Positions 26,836 to 35,518 of a stretch of DNA of 64,000 nt are shown here, piece after piece. Position numbers and translations under genes: made by a program. Source of the stretch: Luteimonas sp. RC10 (GTDB taxonomy: Bacteria; Pseudomonadota; Gammaproteobacteria; Xanthomonadales; Xanthomonadaceae); NCBI RefSeq assembly GCF_014192745.1, contig NZ_JACHYJ010000002.1, positions 434,001 to 498,000 on the forward strand, given 5' to 3'. The notes beneath the pieces are model-generated. The model searched no databases and was not told the origin of the DNA. It was given only the letters and a program-made list of their open reading frames with translations. The stretch's first letter is position 1. Each line of letters opens with the position of its first letter.

Positions 26836-26864
26836 TTGACAGAATGATATCTCATCGATATCAC
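26836..26864 (+). promoter_or_regulatory. promoter with overlapping palindromic operator for the SPFH operon
   Basis: A consensus -35 (TTGACA, 26836-26841), a 17-base spacer and a fair -10 (TATCAC, 26859-26864). The perfect 7-5-7 palindrome TGATATC-tcatc-GATATCA at 26845-26863 fills the spacer and overlaps the -10, the classic layout of a repressor site. It lies 27 bases before the SPFH start. The operon's own ribbon-helix-helix protein is the natural candidate to bind it. Confidence 0.7.
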
Positions 26865-26890
26865 TTGGCGAACTCTCCAGGAGATGCCGC

Positions 26891-27742
26891 ATGAAAGAGA
26901 ATCCGATCCGCTCCTTCCCCGGCATCCCGGTGGTGGCCCTGCAATTGGTCGCGATCGCCGCGTGCGGCTGGCTGATGCTCTCCACCGGCGGCGCCCTGCC
27001 CGTGCTGGCGGTCGTGGCCGCGCTGCTGATCGCGTTCTCCGCACTCGGCCTGTACATGGTCGAGCCCAACCAGGCCGCGGTGCTGAGCCTGTTCGGCCGC
27101 TATGTCGGCACCGCCAAGGACAACGGGCTGCGCTGGAACAACCCCTTCCTGACCAAGAAGAAGGTGTCTTTGCGCGTGCGCAACTTCGAGAGCGGCCGAC
27201 TGAAGGTCAACGAGCTCGACGGCAGCCCGATCGAGATCGCGGCGGTGATCGTGTGGCGGGTGGTCGACTCGGCCGAAGCGGTGTTCAACGTCGACAACTA
27301 TGAGAGCTTCGTGCACATCCAGTCCGAAGCAGCGCTGCGCGCGATGGCGACCAGCTATCCCTACGACCAGCACGAGGACGGGCAGATCTCACTGCGCAGC
27401 CACCCGGTCGAGATCTCCGACCGGCTCAAGGAACACCTCGACGAGCGCCTGGCGTCGGCGGGCGTGGACGTGCTCGAGGCGCGGATCAGCCACCTGGCCT
27501 ACGCCCCGGAAATCGCCCACGCGATGTTGCAGCGCCAACAGGCCAACGCGGTGATCGCGGCGCGCACCCGGATCGTCGCCGGTGCGGTGGGCATGGTCGA
27601 AATGGCGCTGTCGGAACTGCAGAAAAGCGGCGTGGTCCAGCTCGACGAGGAGCGGCGTGCGGCGATGGTCAGCAACCTGCTGGTCGTGCTGTGCGCCGAT
27701 CGCGGTACCCAGCCGGTGGTCAACGCAGGCTCGCTGTACTGA
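26891..27742 (+). CDS. SPFH/band 7 domain membrane protein
   Basis: Flotillin/stomatin-superfamily protein, 283 residues, expected to form ring assemblies in the membrane that act as scaffolds or protease regulators. Two hydrophobic stretches at about 12-32 and 37-56 are followed by the SPFH domain ([52 protein letters not shown]) and a coiled-coil stretch rich in Ala and Gln ([20 protein letters not shown]). An AGGAGA ribosome site precedes ATG 26891. First gene of a five-gene operon in which each gene overlaps the next. The family is certain; the cargo of this branch is unknown. Confidence 0.92.
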   Translation: MKENPIRSFPGIPVVALQLVAIAACGWLMLSTGGALPVLAVVAALLIAFSALGLYMVEPNQAAVLSLFGRYVGTAKDNGLRWNNPFLTKKKVSLRVRNFESGRLKVNELDGSPIEIAAVIVWRVVDSAEAVFNVDNYESFVHIQSEAALRAMATSYPYDQHEDGQISLRSHPVEISDRLKEHLDERLASAGVDVLEARISHLAYAPEIAHAMLQRQQANAVIAARTRIVAGAVGMVEMALSELQKSGVVQLDEERRAAMVSNLLVVLCADRGTQPVVNAGSLY

Positions 27743-28080
27743 TGGCCGCCCATCATGTCGTCGCGCTGGTGTTCGCGATCTTCGCGCTGCCGGCGTTCGT
27801 GTTCGCTCGCTGGCTGGGCGACGGCCGGCTGCCGCTGGCCGGCCACAGCCGCATGACGGTGCGCGACAAGGCATTGCTCGACAGCCGGCTGGCGCGGTTG
27901 ATGCGGATGGTCGGCGTGGCCACGCTGGCCACCGCGACCGGCATCGCGCTGTGGGGCGATGACGACCGCCGGCTGTCGATCCTGGCGGTGGTCATGGTGC
28001 TCGTGGTCAACGGGCTGGCGATTGCCTTCGTCTACACCGTCGCCCGCAGCAAGCGGCGCGCACGCGGCGGGCGCGGGTGA
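27742..28080 (+). CDS. small membrane protein in the SPFH operon
   Basis: Protein of 112 residues with three predicted membrane segments (about 5-22, 56-74, 83-102) and a basic end ([10 protein letters not shown]). I do not recognise the family; the pattern resembles SdpI/DUF-type small membrane proteins but no signature is evident. ATG 27742 overlaps the SPFH stop by one base (TGATG), and its own stop overlaps the next start (GTGA), so translation is coupled. Its position suggests an SPFH partner. Confidence 0.75.
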   Translation: MAAHHVVALVFAIFALPAFVFARWLGDGRLPLAGHSRMTVRDKALLDSRLARLMRMVGVATLATATGIALWGDDDRRLSILAVVMVLVVNGLAIAFVYTVARSKRRARGGRG

Positions 28081-28283
28081 GCACCCGCAAGGCCTATCCG
28101 CTGCGGATCGATGCCACGGTGCTGGCCGCGGTGCAGCGCTGGGCCGATGATGAGCTGCGCAGCGTCAACGCGCAGATCGAGTACGTCCTGCGCGATGCGC
28201 TGCGCCGGGCCGGCCGGTTGCCGCCACCCGGGCCACAATCCGATCGCACCCCATCGGCATCCAAGGGAGATTCGCATGAGTGA
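28077..28283 (+). CDS. Arc-type ribbon-helix-helix DNA-binding protein
   Basis: Protein of 68 residues with a ribbon-helix-helix fold: beta strand [16 protein letters not shown], helix A around [11 protein letters not shown], helix [17 protein letters not shown]. Members bind DNA as dimers or tetramers on palindromes. GTG 28077 overlaps the previous stop (GTGA). The tail after residue 50 is disordered and overlaps the next gene. As the only DNA-binding protein in the operon it is the likely repressor of the promoter at 26836-26864. No toxin gene is adjacent, so it is probably not an antitoxin. Confidence 0.85.
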   Translation: MSTRKAYPLRIDATVLAAVQRWADDELRSVNAQIEYVLRDALRRAGRLPPPGPQSDRTPSASKGDSHE

Positions 28284-28452
28284 GCGTTGGCAATACAAGG
28301 TGCAGGAGATCAAGCCGGGCATGTTCGGCCTGAAGACCGAAACAGTCGAAGCCGAGCTGCAGGCGCTCGGTCAACAGGGCTGGGAACTGGTCGACGTGGT
28401 GCAGGCCGCGCCGTGGCAACCGATGGTGCTGTTCATGAAGCGCCGGGCATGA
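28276..28452 (+). CDS. DUF4177 domain protein
   Basis: Protein of 58 residues made up entirely of a DUF4177 domain: [20 protein letters not shown], then [17 protein letters not shown] and a closing strand VLFMKRRA. The fold is a small alpha-beta sheet of unknown role, common in stress-related operons. A GGGAGA ribosome site (near 28265) precedes ATG 28276, inside the end of the RHH gene. Its stop overlaps the CPBP gene start (ATGA). Confidence 0.88.
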   Translation: MSERWQYKVQEIKPGMFGLKTETVEAELQALGQQGWELVDVVQAAPWQPMVLFMKRRA

Positions 28453-29270
28453 CTGTCATCGCAGCGCCACGCGTCCGCCAGGACCTGCGTGTGGCAGTGG
28501 CGCTCGCCGCGGCCGCGGCGCTGTCGACGGTCGCGGTGTTCCCCTATCTGATGCAGCTTGCCCCGGGCCGGGTCGAGGCGTTGCCGGTGCCGCTGCCGGC
28601 CCTGATCGCGATCCAGGCGATGCAGATGTTCGTGCTCGCCACCCTGCTGACCTGGGCCGGGTTGCGCATGGGCCATCGGGTCGGACTGGGCGCGCCGCTG
28701 CTGCAGCGTTGGCTCAACCGCCATGGCCAGGCGCGGCTGGCGCCGCTGCAGCCCTGGCGCGCCGCCGGCCTGGGGGCTGCCGCGGCCGTGGTCGTGCTGG
28801 CCTTGTCCGCGCTGCTCGACCCGCTGCTGCTGCCACCGGCCAAGGTCGCGATGCAGGACATCGACGGCGCGCGCAGCGCGATGTACGGCCTGCTCGCCTC
28901 GTTCTACGGCGGCATCGTCGAGGAACTGCAACTGCGGCTGTTCCTGATGACCCTGCTGGCCTGGGCCGTCACCTGGCTGCTGCGACGCGACCGCGGGTAT
29001 GACGGCCGCTTGCCGCCCGCGGCGGCGTGGATCGCGATCCTCGGAGCGGCGCTGCTGTTCGGCGCCGGCCACCTGCCGGCAGCCGCCGGCGTCTGGGATC
29101 TCGACACCGGCGTGATCGCGCGCACGGTGCTGCTCAATGCGATCGCCGGGGTCGCGTTCGGCTGGCTGTACTGGAAGCGCGGCCTGGAGATGGCGATCGT
29201 GGCGCACTTCACGGCCGATCTCGTGCTGCACGTGCTGATGCCGCTGCTGATGCCGTACACCGTGCTTTGA
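28449..29270 (+). CDS. CPBP-family intramembrane glutamic protease
   Basis: CAAX-processing/bacteriocin-processing (Abi) family membrane protein, 273 residues with about eight membrane segments. All catalytic motifs are present: EExxxR at residues 158-163 (GIVEELQLRLF), His208 (GAGHLP) and His253 (VAHFTADL). Family members cleave membrane peptides or give bacteriocin immunity. ATG 28449 overlaps DUF4177 (ATGA). Together with an SPFH scaffold, as in HflKC-FtsH and stomatin-NfeD pairs, it suggests a scaffold plus membrane protease module. Confidence 0.9.
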   Translation: MTVIAAPRVRQDLRVAVALAAAAALSTVAVFPYLMQLAPGRVEALPVPLPALIAIQAMQMFVLATLLTWAGLRMGHRVGLGAPLLQRWLNRHGQARLAPLQPWRAAGLGAAAAVVVLALSALLDPLLLPPAKVAMQDIDGARSAMYGLLASFYGGIVEELQLRLFLMTLLAWAVTWLLRRDRGYDGRLPPAAAWIAILGAALLFGAGHLPAAAGVWDLDTGVIARTVLLNAIAGVAFGWLYWKRGLEMAIVAHFTADLVLHVLMPLLMPYTVL

Positions 29271-29326
29271 GCGTCACTACCTGCAGGCGCCGTGCGTGGC
29301 CGGCGCCCGGCCGGTAAGCTGGCGCG

Positions 29327-30121
29327 ATGCGTCGACCGCCTGCCGCCCTTCTCGTCAACACTCCGGACATCGAGCTGTGGCCGGCCACGTTGCTGCATGC
29401 GCGCGCCAACCGCGATGCCCGCGTGCTTGCGCGCGCGTCGTGGGTGCTGCGGCGCAAACGCGACGGCCGCTATCTGGCCGCGCTGCTGCCCGAAGGGCTG
29501 ATGCCGCTGCTGCCCGACTGGCGCCGCACCGCCGGACTCGATGCGGCGCTGGACCTGCTGGACACATCGCCGTCCTCGATCCCCTCCACCCCGCCCGACA
29601 CGCTGCCGGTGGCGCGGTTGCAGGCGCGCCTGGACGGCCTGGGCATCGAGGCGCACGCCTACGCCACCCGCACTGGCCTGTCGCTGGTGCCCGAGCCGGC
29701 CTGGCTGGCCTTCGCCGGCGTCGACCGCTATCGAAGGCCGCTGTGGCTCGAGGCGAAGGCGGCCCGCGCCTGGGCGCGGATGCGCGAGGCCGCATGGGGC
29801 GACGGCATCGTGCTGGAGGCGATTTCCGGTTACCGCAGCCACGACTACCAGCTCGGCATCTTTGAGCGCAAACGCGCCCGCGGCCTCGATGTGGACGCCA
29901 TCCTCGAGGTCAACGCCGCCCCGGGCTACAGCGAGCACCATTCGGGCAGCGCGCTCGACATCGGTACGCCCGGCGAGCCCAGCGCCGAACCCTCGTTCGA
30001 GGCGACGCCAGCGTTCGCCTGGCTGACGCGCCACGCCGCCGAGCACGGCTTTGCGATGAGCTACCCGCAGGGCAATCCCCACGGCATCGTCTACGAGCCG
30101 TGGCACTGGCGCCACCGCTGA
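29327..30121 (+). CDS. M15-family D-alanyl-D-alanine carboxypeptidase
   Basis: VanY-type zinc carboxypeptidase that trims the last D-Ala of peptidoglycan stem peptides; 264 residues. The catalytic C-terminal domain has SGYRSHDYQLGIF, the zinc motif SEHHSGSALDIG and the closing EPWHWRH. The N-terminal 100 residues are a less conserved lead with no clear signal peptide, unusual for a periplasmic wall enzyme, and the product may be cytoplasmic or exported without a cleavable signal. The gap to the CPBP gene is 56 bases on the same strand, so it could be a sixth member of that transcript. Confidence 0.88.
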   Translation: MRRPPAALLVNTPDIELWPATLLHARANRDARVLARASWVLRRKRDGRYLAALLPEGLMPLLPDWRRTAGLDAALDLLDTSPSSIPSTPPDTLPVARLQARLDGLGIEAHAYATRTGLSLVPEPAWLAFAGVDRYRRPLWLEAKAARAWARMREAAWGDGIVLEAISGYRSHDYQLGIFERKRARGLDVDAILEVNAAPGYSEHHSGSALDIGTPGEPSAEPSFEATPAFAWLTRHAAEHGFAMSYPQGNPHGIVYEPWHWRHR

Positions 30122-30167
30122 CGCGGCCGGGCGCGTCCGCGGCGCAAGCGTGCCCGGTGGCGTGGTC

Positions 30168-30536
30168 TCAGCGTCGCGGCGTGCGCAACGCCGAGATCGC
30201 GTAGAGTAGCCAGCCGAACATCGTCAGGCCACCGCCCCAGGGGGCGAACGCCGACGGTCCACCGAGCAGATGGCGCGAGACGACCGCACCGGCGAAAAGC
30301 AAGGTGCCAGCCAGCAGCGCCAGCAACGCCAGTTTCGCCATCGGATCGCGCAGGCCTCGCGACAACGCCGCCAGCGCGATGCCGTGACCGAATGCGAACA
30401 CGGCGGCCGACTGCAACGCCGCACGCGCATCGCCTTCCATCCCGTGATTGGCATAGGCCGCCAGTGCGACGGCCACCCCGGCCAACAGCGCGCCGGCCGC
30501 CGCCAGGCCCGATGCATTCCCTTCGTATCTGCGCAA
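30168..30536 (-). CDS. DUF423 membrane protein (YgdD-like)
   Basis: Protein of 122 residues with four membrane segments and the DUF423 pattern (LAAYANHGM, FAFGHGIALAALSRG, VSRHLLGG, FAPWGGGLTMFGWLLYA). Role unknown. The start is a judgement: TTG 30536 has an AGGGGGG ribosome site 8 bases upstream and gives a family-length protein, while ATG 30593 adds 19 residues unlike the family and overlaps a hairpin. Converges with the M15 gene, 46 bases apart. Confidence 0.82.
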   Translation of the reverse strand: MRRYEGNASGLAAAGALLAGVAVALAAYANHGMEGDARAALQSAAVFAFGHGIALAALSRGLRDPMAKLALLALLAGTLLFAGAVVSRHLLGGPSAFAPWGGGLTMFGWLLYAISALRTPRR

Positions 30537-30590
30537 GACACTTCCCCCCTGTCCTGGGGCACCGTGACGATGCCCGGTTTCCCAACGCAA

Positions 30591-30617
30591 CACGCCGCAT
30601 CCAATGGATGCGGCGTG
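30591..30617 (-). terminator. 12-bp hairpin after the SRPBCC gene
   Basis: Perfect inverted repeat CACGCCGCATCC / GGATGCGGCGTG with loop AAT. It lies 36 bases past the end of the SRPBCC gene and before DUF423, both on the minus strand, so it probably separates their transcripts. No long T-run follows. Confidence 0.6.
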
Positions 30618-30652
30618 CGCGTGATCCTGTGTCGCGGTACGAAGACCGCCGC

Positions 30653-31822
30653 TTACGGCTGCTGGCGCAAGGTCCAGAAGACTTCGAACTCGCCGTTCTC
30701 GGTGAACGCGGCCTCGATGCCGTTGCGGTAGGACTCGTACGGACGATCGGTGACCTCATAGCCCTGGGTCAGCGCCCAGGCGCGAACGGCGTTGCGGACG
30801 TTGTCCAGCTCGGCCATGAAGCCCTTGTAGTTGGCCTTGGCAACGCGGCCGCGCGGCAGGTGCACATACTTCACCGGGCCCAGCAGTTCGAGGTCGGACA
30901 GCTCGGCGGCATCGGTGGCCGGGGCCTCGACCGGTGCGGCGGCAACCTGTGCATCGGCCTCGCCTTCGCCTTCGCCTTCTGCGGCAGCGGCGGGCGCGGC
31001 CGGGCCGGTCCCCTTGGCGCGAACCGGCAGCGCGATATCGAAGGTGTAGGTCTCGCGGCCCAGCTCGGTGGTGATGACGCGCAGCGGACCGGCGGCTTCC
31101 AGATCATTGGCCGCCATCGTGCGGTTGATCCACTCCAGGTTGGCCTTCATCGAATCCTGGATGACCTGGTTGTTGCGTTCCACCGCGCCGGCGCTGACGA
31201 CCAGCAGGTTCTCGGCCGGACGGTCGACCGCCGCCAGATCCGACAGCGTGCTGCCCTCGACCCGATAGTCGACGTTGGGCACGGCGGCCAGCAGGTTGCC
31301 CATCTGGCCCAGGCCCAGCTTCATGTCGTCGCCGACGTTGCGGCTGACGTACAGGCCGGCGAAGCGACCGAGCAGATCCCAGCCGTAATCGACGTTGTAG
31401 GTCTGGGTGATCTCGATGTTGCGGTTGTTGCGCCCGGTCGGCTTCAACGTGAAGGTCATCTTCTTGTTGTCGCCGCGCTGCGGATTCTCGACCGCGTAGA
31501 CCACGCGCTTGTCGGGATCGGACTCGGTGATCTCCCAGTGGCCCTGGCCGATGCGCTTGTCCTCGGAGGTGTAGTCGACGCGGGCGCCGACGCCGGCATC
31601 CGGGCCGGAGAGCTTGAGCTGGACGGCGGGGTCGTAGCGCGGAATCGGCGACCAGTCCTTGAAGCGACGGACACTATTGATCGTGTCGAACACGATCGAC
31701 TGCCGACGGTTGGTCTCGACAGATTCGGTCAACGTGCGGCTGGACGGAAGCAGCACGGCCACCACCAGGAACAGCACGGCGACGATGACGCAAGAGATCA
31801 GCAGTTCGAGCAGACGGGTCAT
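30653..31822 (-). CDS. membrane-anchored SRPBCC (polyketide cyclase-like) protein
   Basis: Protein of 389 residues. An N-terminal membrane anchor (about 5-25, LLISCVIVAVLFLVVAVLL) is followed by an SRPBCC/START-type ligand-binding domain (RRQSIVFDTINSVRRFKDWSP, then GHWEITESDPDKRVVYAV), and after an acidic Ala-Glu linker (AEGEGEGEADAQ) a C-terminal GyrI/AraC-effector-like domain (GRVAKANYKGFMAELDNVRN, YESYRNGIEAAFTENGEFEV). The two-domain form with anchor is known in xanthomonads but has no assigned role; lipid or small-ligand binding is the family's property. A 240-base gap to the response regulator shows no other feature. Confidence 0.8.
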   Translation of the reverse strand: MTRLLELLISCVIVAVLFLVVAVLLPSSRTLTESVETNRRQSIVFDTINSVRRFKDWSPIPRYDPAVQLKLSGPDAGVGARVDYTSEDKRIGQGHWEITESDPDKRVVYAVENPQRGDNKKMTFTLKPTGRNNRNIEITQTYNVDYGWDLLGRFAGLYVSRNVGDDMKLGLGQMGNLLAAVPNVDYRVEGSTLSDLAAVDRPAENLLVVSAGAVERNNQVIQDSMKANLEWINRTMAANDLEAAGPLRVITTELGRETYTFDIALPVRAKGTGPAAPAAAAEGEGEGEADAQVAAAPVEAPATDAAELSDLELLGPVKYVHLPRGRVAKANYKGFMAELDNVRNAVRAWALTQGYEVTDRPYESYRNGIEAAFTENGEFEVFWTLRQQP

Positions 31823-32064
31823 TCAGGGTTCTCCAGGACCAATTCCGGCCTGAGGCGGCACAGACCGGCAATCGTAGCAAGATTGTATTGCCGCGGGCGA
31901 GCGATGTTGCGAGCGAATCGACGGCCGCGGTCGCGCCTTCGCATCGCGGTCGACAGCGCCGGGCGCGCCGCGCCGGGCCGCACACGACACCGGTGTCGTG
32001 CAGACGCTGCCGGACCGGCCTCGCGGCCCCGCACCACCGCGCCGGCCGACCGCGTCTTCCCGGC

Positions 32065-32706
32065 TCAGACCAGTTGCAGTTCGAAGGCCTTGAGCACGGC
32101 GCGGGTGCGGTCGCGCACGCCGAGTTTGGACAGAATGTTGGAGACGTGGTTCTTGATCGTGCCTTCGGCCACGCCCAGCGAATTGGCGATCTCCTTGTTG
32201 GAGAAGCCGCCGGCCATCAGCCGCAGGATCTCGGTCTCGCGGTCGGTCAGCGGATCGGGCCGGTCGAGACTGACGAACTCGTTGCGCATCTGCTCCAGGC
32301 CGGTCAGCAGACGCTGGGTCACCGCCGGCTGCACCAGCGAGCCGCCGTCGGCAACCGTACGGATCGCACCGACCAGTTGCTCGAGCGACACGTCCTTGAG
32401 CAGGTAGCCCTTCGCGCCGGCCTTCAGGCCGGCCAGCACCAGTTGGTCGTCGTCGAAGGTGGTCAGGATGATCGTCGGCGGCAGCGCGTCGGCGCGCGCC
32501 AGCGACTGCAGTGCCTCGAGCCCGGACATCGCCGGCATGCGCATGTCCATCAGCACCACGTCGGGCTTGAGGCCGGGGATCAGGTCGACCGCCTGGCGGC
32601 CATCGGATGCCTCGCCGACAACCTCGATGCCGCCGTCGAGCGCGAGCAGCGAGCGGATGCCCTGGCGGACTAGGGTCTGGTCATCGACCAGGCAGACTCG
32701 GATCAT
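32065..32706 (-). CDS. NarL/DesR-family response regulator
   Basis: Receiver plus LuxR-type helix-turn-helix regulator, 213 residues. Phospho-acceptor Asp54 (LMDMRMPAMSG), conserved Lys in GYLLKDVSLEQL, output helix LTDRETEILRLMAGGFSNKEI and GTIKNHVSNILSKLGVRDR. ATG 32706 has a GGGAGG ribosome site 4 bases upstream and is chosen over ATG 32733, which overlaps the kinase gene. It is the cognate partner of the adjacent kinase, 23 bases upstream. Related pairs (DesKR, YvfTU) sense membrane fluidity or control ABC exporters. Confidence 0.92.
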   Translation of the reverse strand: MIRVCLVDDQTLVRQGIRSLLALDGGIEVVGEASDGRQAVDLIPGLKPDVVLMDMRMPAMSGLEALQSLARADALPPTIILTTFDDDQLVLAGLKAGAKGYLLKDVSLEQLVGAIRTVADGGSLVQPAVTQRLLTGLEQMRNEFVSLDRPDPLTDRETEILRLMAGGFSNKEIANSLGVAEGTIKNHVSNILSKLGVRDRTRAVLKAFELQLV

Positions 32707-32729
32707 GGGGCCTCCCAACGGATGCGGGC

Positions 32730-33944
32730 TCACGGCGGCGGGGACGTGGCGGTGCGGGGTGCAGCATCGCGCAGGCGGGCGTCGTCCGCCAGCGGCAATT
32801 CCAGGCGCAGTACGAAGCCGCTGCCTGGCGCGGTCTCGACCTGCAGGGTGCCGCCATAGGCGGCCAACCGTTCGCGCATGCCGGTCAGGCCGTTGCCGGC
32901 GCGGGCGACATCGGCGCCGCGGCCGTCGTCGCGGGCATCGAGCCGGATCGCACCGGCGTCCTGCACATAGCGCAGGCGCAGCAGGCTGGCGCCGGAATGG
33001 CGCACGGCATTGGTGATGATCTCCTGGGTGCAGCGCAGCAGCACGTGCGCGCGCTCGGGGTCGTCGACCAGGAACTGTTGCGGCATCTGCATGTCGATCC
33101 GCAGGCTCGGCACGTTCTCGGCCAGCGGCAGCAAGGTGGCGCGCATATCGATCGCATCGTCGTCGCGCAGTTGGCTGACCGCCTCGCGCACGTCGCTGAG
33201 CAGCAGCTTGGCCAGCGTCTGCGCCTGCCCCACATGCTCCTGCGCCTGCCCGCTGGCCAGATGACTGGCGATCTCCAGATTCAGACTCAACGCCGTCAGG
33301 TGGTGGCCCAGCAGGTCATGCAGTTCGCGCGAGATGCGCGTGCGCTCGTTGACGCGCACGCTTTCGGCCAGCAGCGCACGGGTGGCGCGCAGCTCGGCGT
33401 TGAGCCGGCGCTGCTCCTCGCGGGCCTGCGCCTGTTGCCGCGCGACCAGGCCGGTCACGAACGCAAAGCCGGTGAAGCCCACGTACAGCGCGGCCTGCAG
33501 CACGGCCTCGGCCCAGGTGAAGTCGAAGCCGCGCACATAGACCGGCACGATCACGAACTCGCAGGCCACCAGCAGCGCCACCCCGACCCACAGCGGCAGC
33601 AGCCACGGCAGCACGCAGGCGACGACCATCAGCAGGATGCTGCCCAGGCCGCTCTGGCTGTAGTAGCTGATCGCGATCGCACTGCCGGCCAGCACCAGCA
33701 CCAGCAGCCGGTCGAGCACGCCAATTCGGCGCTCGCCCAGGCCGCGCGTGAGCCAGGCGTAGCTGGTGCCGAACACGGCCCAGGCCAGCCAGGACGGCCA
33801 GCTGTCGAGCCATAGCCGTGCCCCGCCGTCGACCAGTTGGTCGGCCGGCGCCAGCGAGAGCATCAGCAACGGCAGGCCGATCACCGCCCAGGTGAACAGG
33901 CCGGCGACGCGCAGCAGGCGGTTGTGGTTCAGGGCGCGGATCAT
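32730..33944 (-). CDS. DesK-type sensor histidine kinase
   Basis: Membrane sensor kinase of 404 residues. Six hydrophobic segments occupy about 12-165, with hardly any periplasmic part, so it probably senses a signal in the membrane. A coiled-coil linker leads into a HisKA_3 dimerisation domain with phospho-His209 (SRELHDLLGHHLTALSLNLE) and an HATPase domain (QEIITNAVRHSGAS, DDGRGADVARAGNGLTGMRERL). The acceptor motif and gene order assign it to the DesK/NarX-like group. The tail ends in a Pro-rich stretch and the following response regulator starts 23 bases later. Confidence 0.92.
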   Translation of the reverse strand: MIRALNHNRLLRVAGLFTWAVIGLPLLMLSLAPADQLVDGGARLWLDSWPSWLAWAVFGTSYAWLTRGLGERRIGVLDRLLVLVLAGSAIAISYYSQSGLGSILLMVVACVLPWLLPLWVGVALLVACEFVIVPVYVRGFDFTWAEAVLQAALYVGFTGFAFVTGLVARQQAQAREEQRRLNAELRATRALLAESVRVNERTRISRELHDLLGHHLTALSLNLEIASHLASGQAQEHVGQAQTLAKLLLSDVREAVSQLRDDDAIDMRATLLPLAENVPSLRIDMQMPQQFLVDDPERAHVLLRCTQEIITNAVRHSGASLLRLRYVQDAGAIRLDARDDGRGADVARAGNGLTGMRERLAAYGGTLQVETAPGSGFVLRLELPLADDARLRDAAPRTATSPPP

Positions 33945-34120
33945 GCGCCATGGTAGGCACGCGCGGGGCCTCGCGCGCAGGGCCTGAAGTCATGCCGGAC
34001 GCCGCTGTGCGCCTCGTCCTCGCGCAGCGGGCATGCAATAATCCGTCCTTGCGACGCATTGCGGCCAAAGTTGCCGCCTGCGGTCGATTGGTGTGTCTGT
34101 CGTCTCACATGGAGTCTGGA

Positions 34121-34708
34121 ATGTCGATCGTCGTCCGCGACGTGCATGCGCACGAGCTGGATTCCATCCTCGAACTCAACAACGCCGCTGGCCCGTCGAT
34201 CCTGCCGCTGGATGCCGCCCGCCTCCGCCGCCTGTACGACACCGCCGAGTACTTCCGCGTCGCCGAGCGCGACGAGGCCATGGTGGGCTTTCTGATCGGC
34301 TTCGGTTCAGGCAGCGACCACGACAGCAGCAACTACGCCTGGTTCGGCGCGCACTACCCCGAATTCTTCTACATCGACCGCATCGTGGTCGCCAGCCGCC
34401 GCCGCGGCGGCGGCGTCGGGCGGGCGTTCTATGCCGACGTGCAGAGCTATGCCGAGGTTCGCTACCCGCTGCTGACCTGCGAGGTCTTCGTCGAGCACGA
34501 CAACGATCCGGTGCGGCTGTTCCATGGCGGCTTCGGCTTCCGCGAGGTCGGCCAGCACGTCATGCCCGGCACCGACCTGCGCGCCTCGATGCTGGTCAAG
34601 GACATGTGCAGCTATCCATGGGTGCGCGACACCTACGGCGGCCGGCTGCCCGACACCGCATGGCTCAGGCCCCGGCAACTGCCGGCCGGCGCAGGGGCGG
34701 CCGCCTGA
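34121..34708 (+). CDS. GNAT-family N-acetyltransferase
   Basis: Acetyl-CoA-dependent acetyltransferase of 195 residues. The acetyl-CoA site is the motif A strand-loop IDRIVVASRRRGGGVGRAFY; the C-terminal motif B has FHGGFGFREVGQHV. An MS-type start at ATG 34121 with GGAG 6 bases upstream was preferred to ATG 34109. Substrate unknown. It is joined to minC by TGATG at 34706-34710, so it sits at the head of the min operon, an arrangement common in xanthomonads but of unknown meaning. Confidence 0.87.
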   Translation: MSIVVRDVHAHELDSILELNNAAGPSILPLDAARLRRLYDTAEYFRVAERDEAMVGFLIGFGSGSDHDSSNYAWFGAHYPEFFYIDRIVVASRRRGGGVGRAFYADVQSYAEVRYPLLTCEVFVEHDNDPVRLFHGGFGFREVGQHVMPGTDLRASMLVKDMCSYPWVRDTYGGRLPDTAWLRPRQLPAGAGAAA

Positions 34709-35493
34709 TGGCCGGCCAGCCCGCACCCGCCCCGGCGACCGATTTCGAACCGGCTGGTGAACTGAAGATCGGCCAGGTCGGCATCGCCAACCTGCGCATC
34801 CGCACGCTCGACGTCGCCCGGCTGGGCGAGGAGATGCGCAGCCGCGTGACCCGCGCGCCCAAGCTGTTCGAGCGGGCGGCGGTGATCCTCGACTTCGGCG
34901 GCCTGCCCGCGACGCCGGACCCGGCGACCGCGCAGGCGCTGATCGATGCGCTGCGCGAGGCCGGCGCATTGCCGGTCGCGCTGGCCTGGGGCAGCAGCGA
35001 CAACGCCCTGCTCGCGCAGGCGCTCGGCCTGCCACTGCTGTCGAAGTTCCGCGCCCAGTACGAGAACGCAGACGCGGCTGCTGCGCCCGCCCCGGTGGCT
35101 GCGCGCGCCGCGCCCGCTCCCGCTGCCGCCCCGCCGCCGCCCGCGCCCGCCCAGGCGGCCGCCGAACCCGGACTGATGCAGACCACGGCGGTGCGCTCGG
35201 GCCAGCAGCTCTACGCTCGCAACCGCGACCTGACGGTGATGTCGCAGGTCGGCGCCGGCGCCGAGGTCATCGCCGACGGCTCGATCCACATCTACGGTCC
35301 GCTGCGCGGCCGCGCGCTGGCCGGCGCCCAGGGCAACCGCAATGCCCGCATCTTCTGCCGCAGTTTCCACGCCGAACTGGTGGCTGTGGCGGGGCAGTAC
35401 AAGGTGCTGGAAGATATCCCGCGCGAGCTCCACGGCAAGGCCGTCCAGGTCTGGCTGGAGCATGAAGAACTCAAGATCGCCGCACTCGAGTGA
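34708..35493 (+). CDS. minC: septum-site determining protein MinC
   Basis: Inhibitor of FtsZ polymerisation at cell poles, recruited to the membrane by MinD. 261 residues: N-terminal FtsZ-binding domain (about 17-125, ELKIGQVGIANLRIRTLD), a Pro/Ala-rich linker (about 128-155), and the C-terminal beta-helix domain with RSGQQLYARNRDLTVMSQVG, GSIHIYGPLRGRALAGAQG and NARIFCRSFHAELVAVAGQY. Starts by one-base overlap with the acetyltransferase stop. Confidence 0.96.
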   Translation: MAGQPAPAPATDFEPAGELKIGQVGIANLRIRTLDVARLGEEMRSRVTRAPKLFERAAVILDFGGLPATPDPATAQALIDALREAGALPVALAWGSSDNALLAQALGLPLLSKFRAQYENADAAAAPAPVAARAAPAPAAAPPPPAPAQAAAEPGLMQTTAVRSGQQLYARNRDLTVMSQVGAGAEVIADGSIHIYGPLRGRALAGAQGNRNARIFCRSFHAELVAVAGQYKVLEDIPRELHGKAVQVWLEHEELKIAALE

Positions 35494-35518
35494 CGGCGGC
35501 ACACCCAGGAGACGTGTT

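Noticed and set aside
28077-28283. RHH protein as an antitoxin
   Set aside because: No toxin-like gene next to it; neighbours are SPFH, DUF4177 and CPBP genes, so a repressor role fits better.
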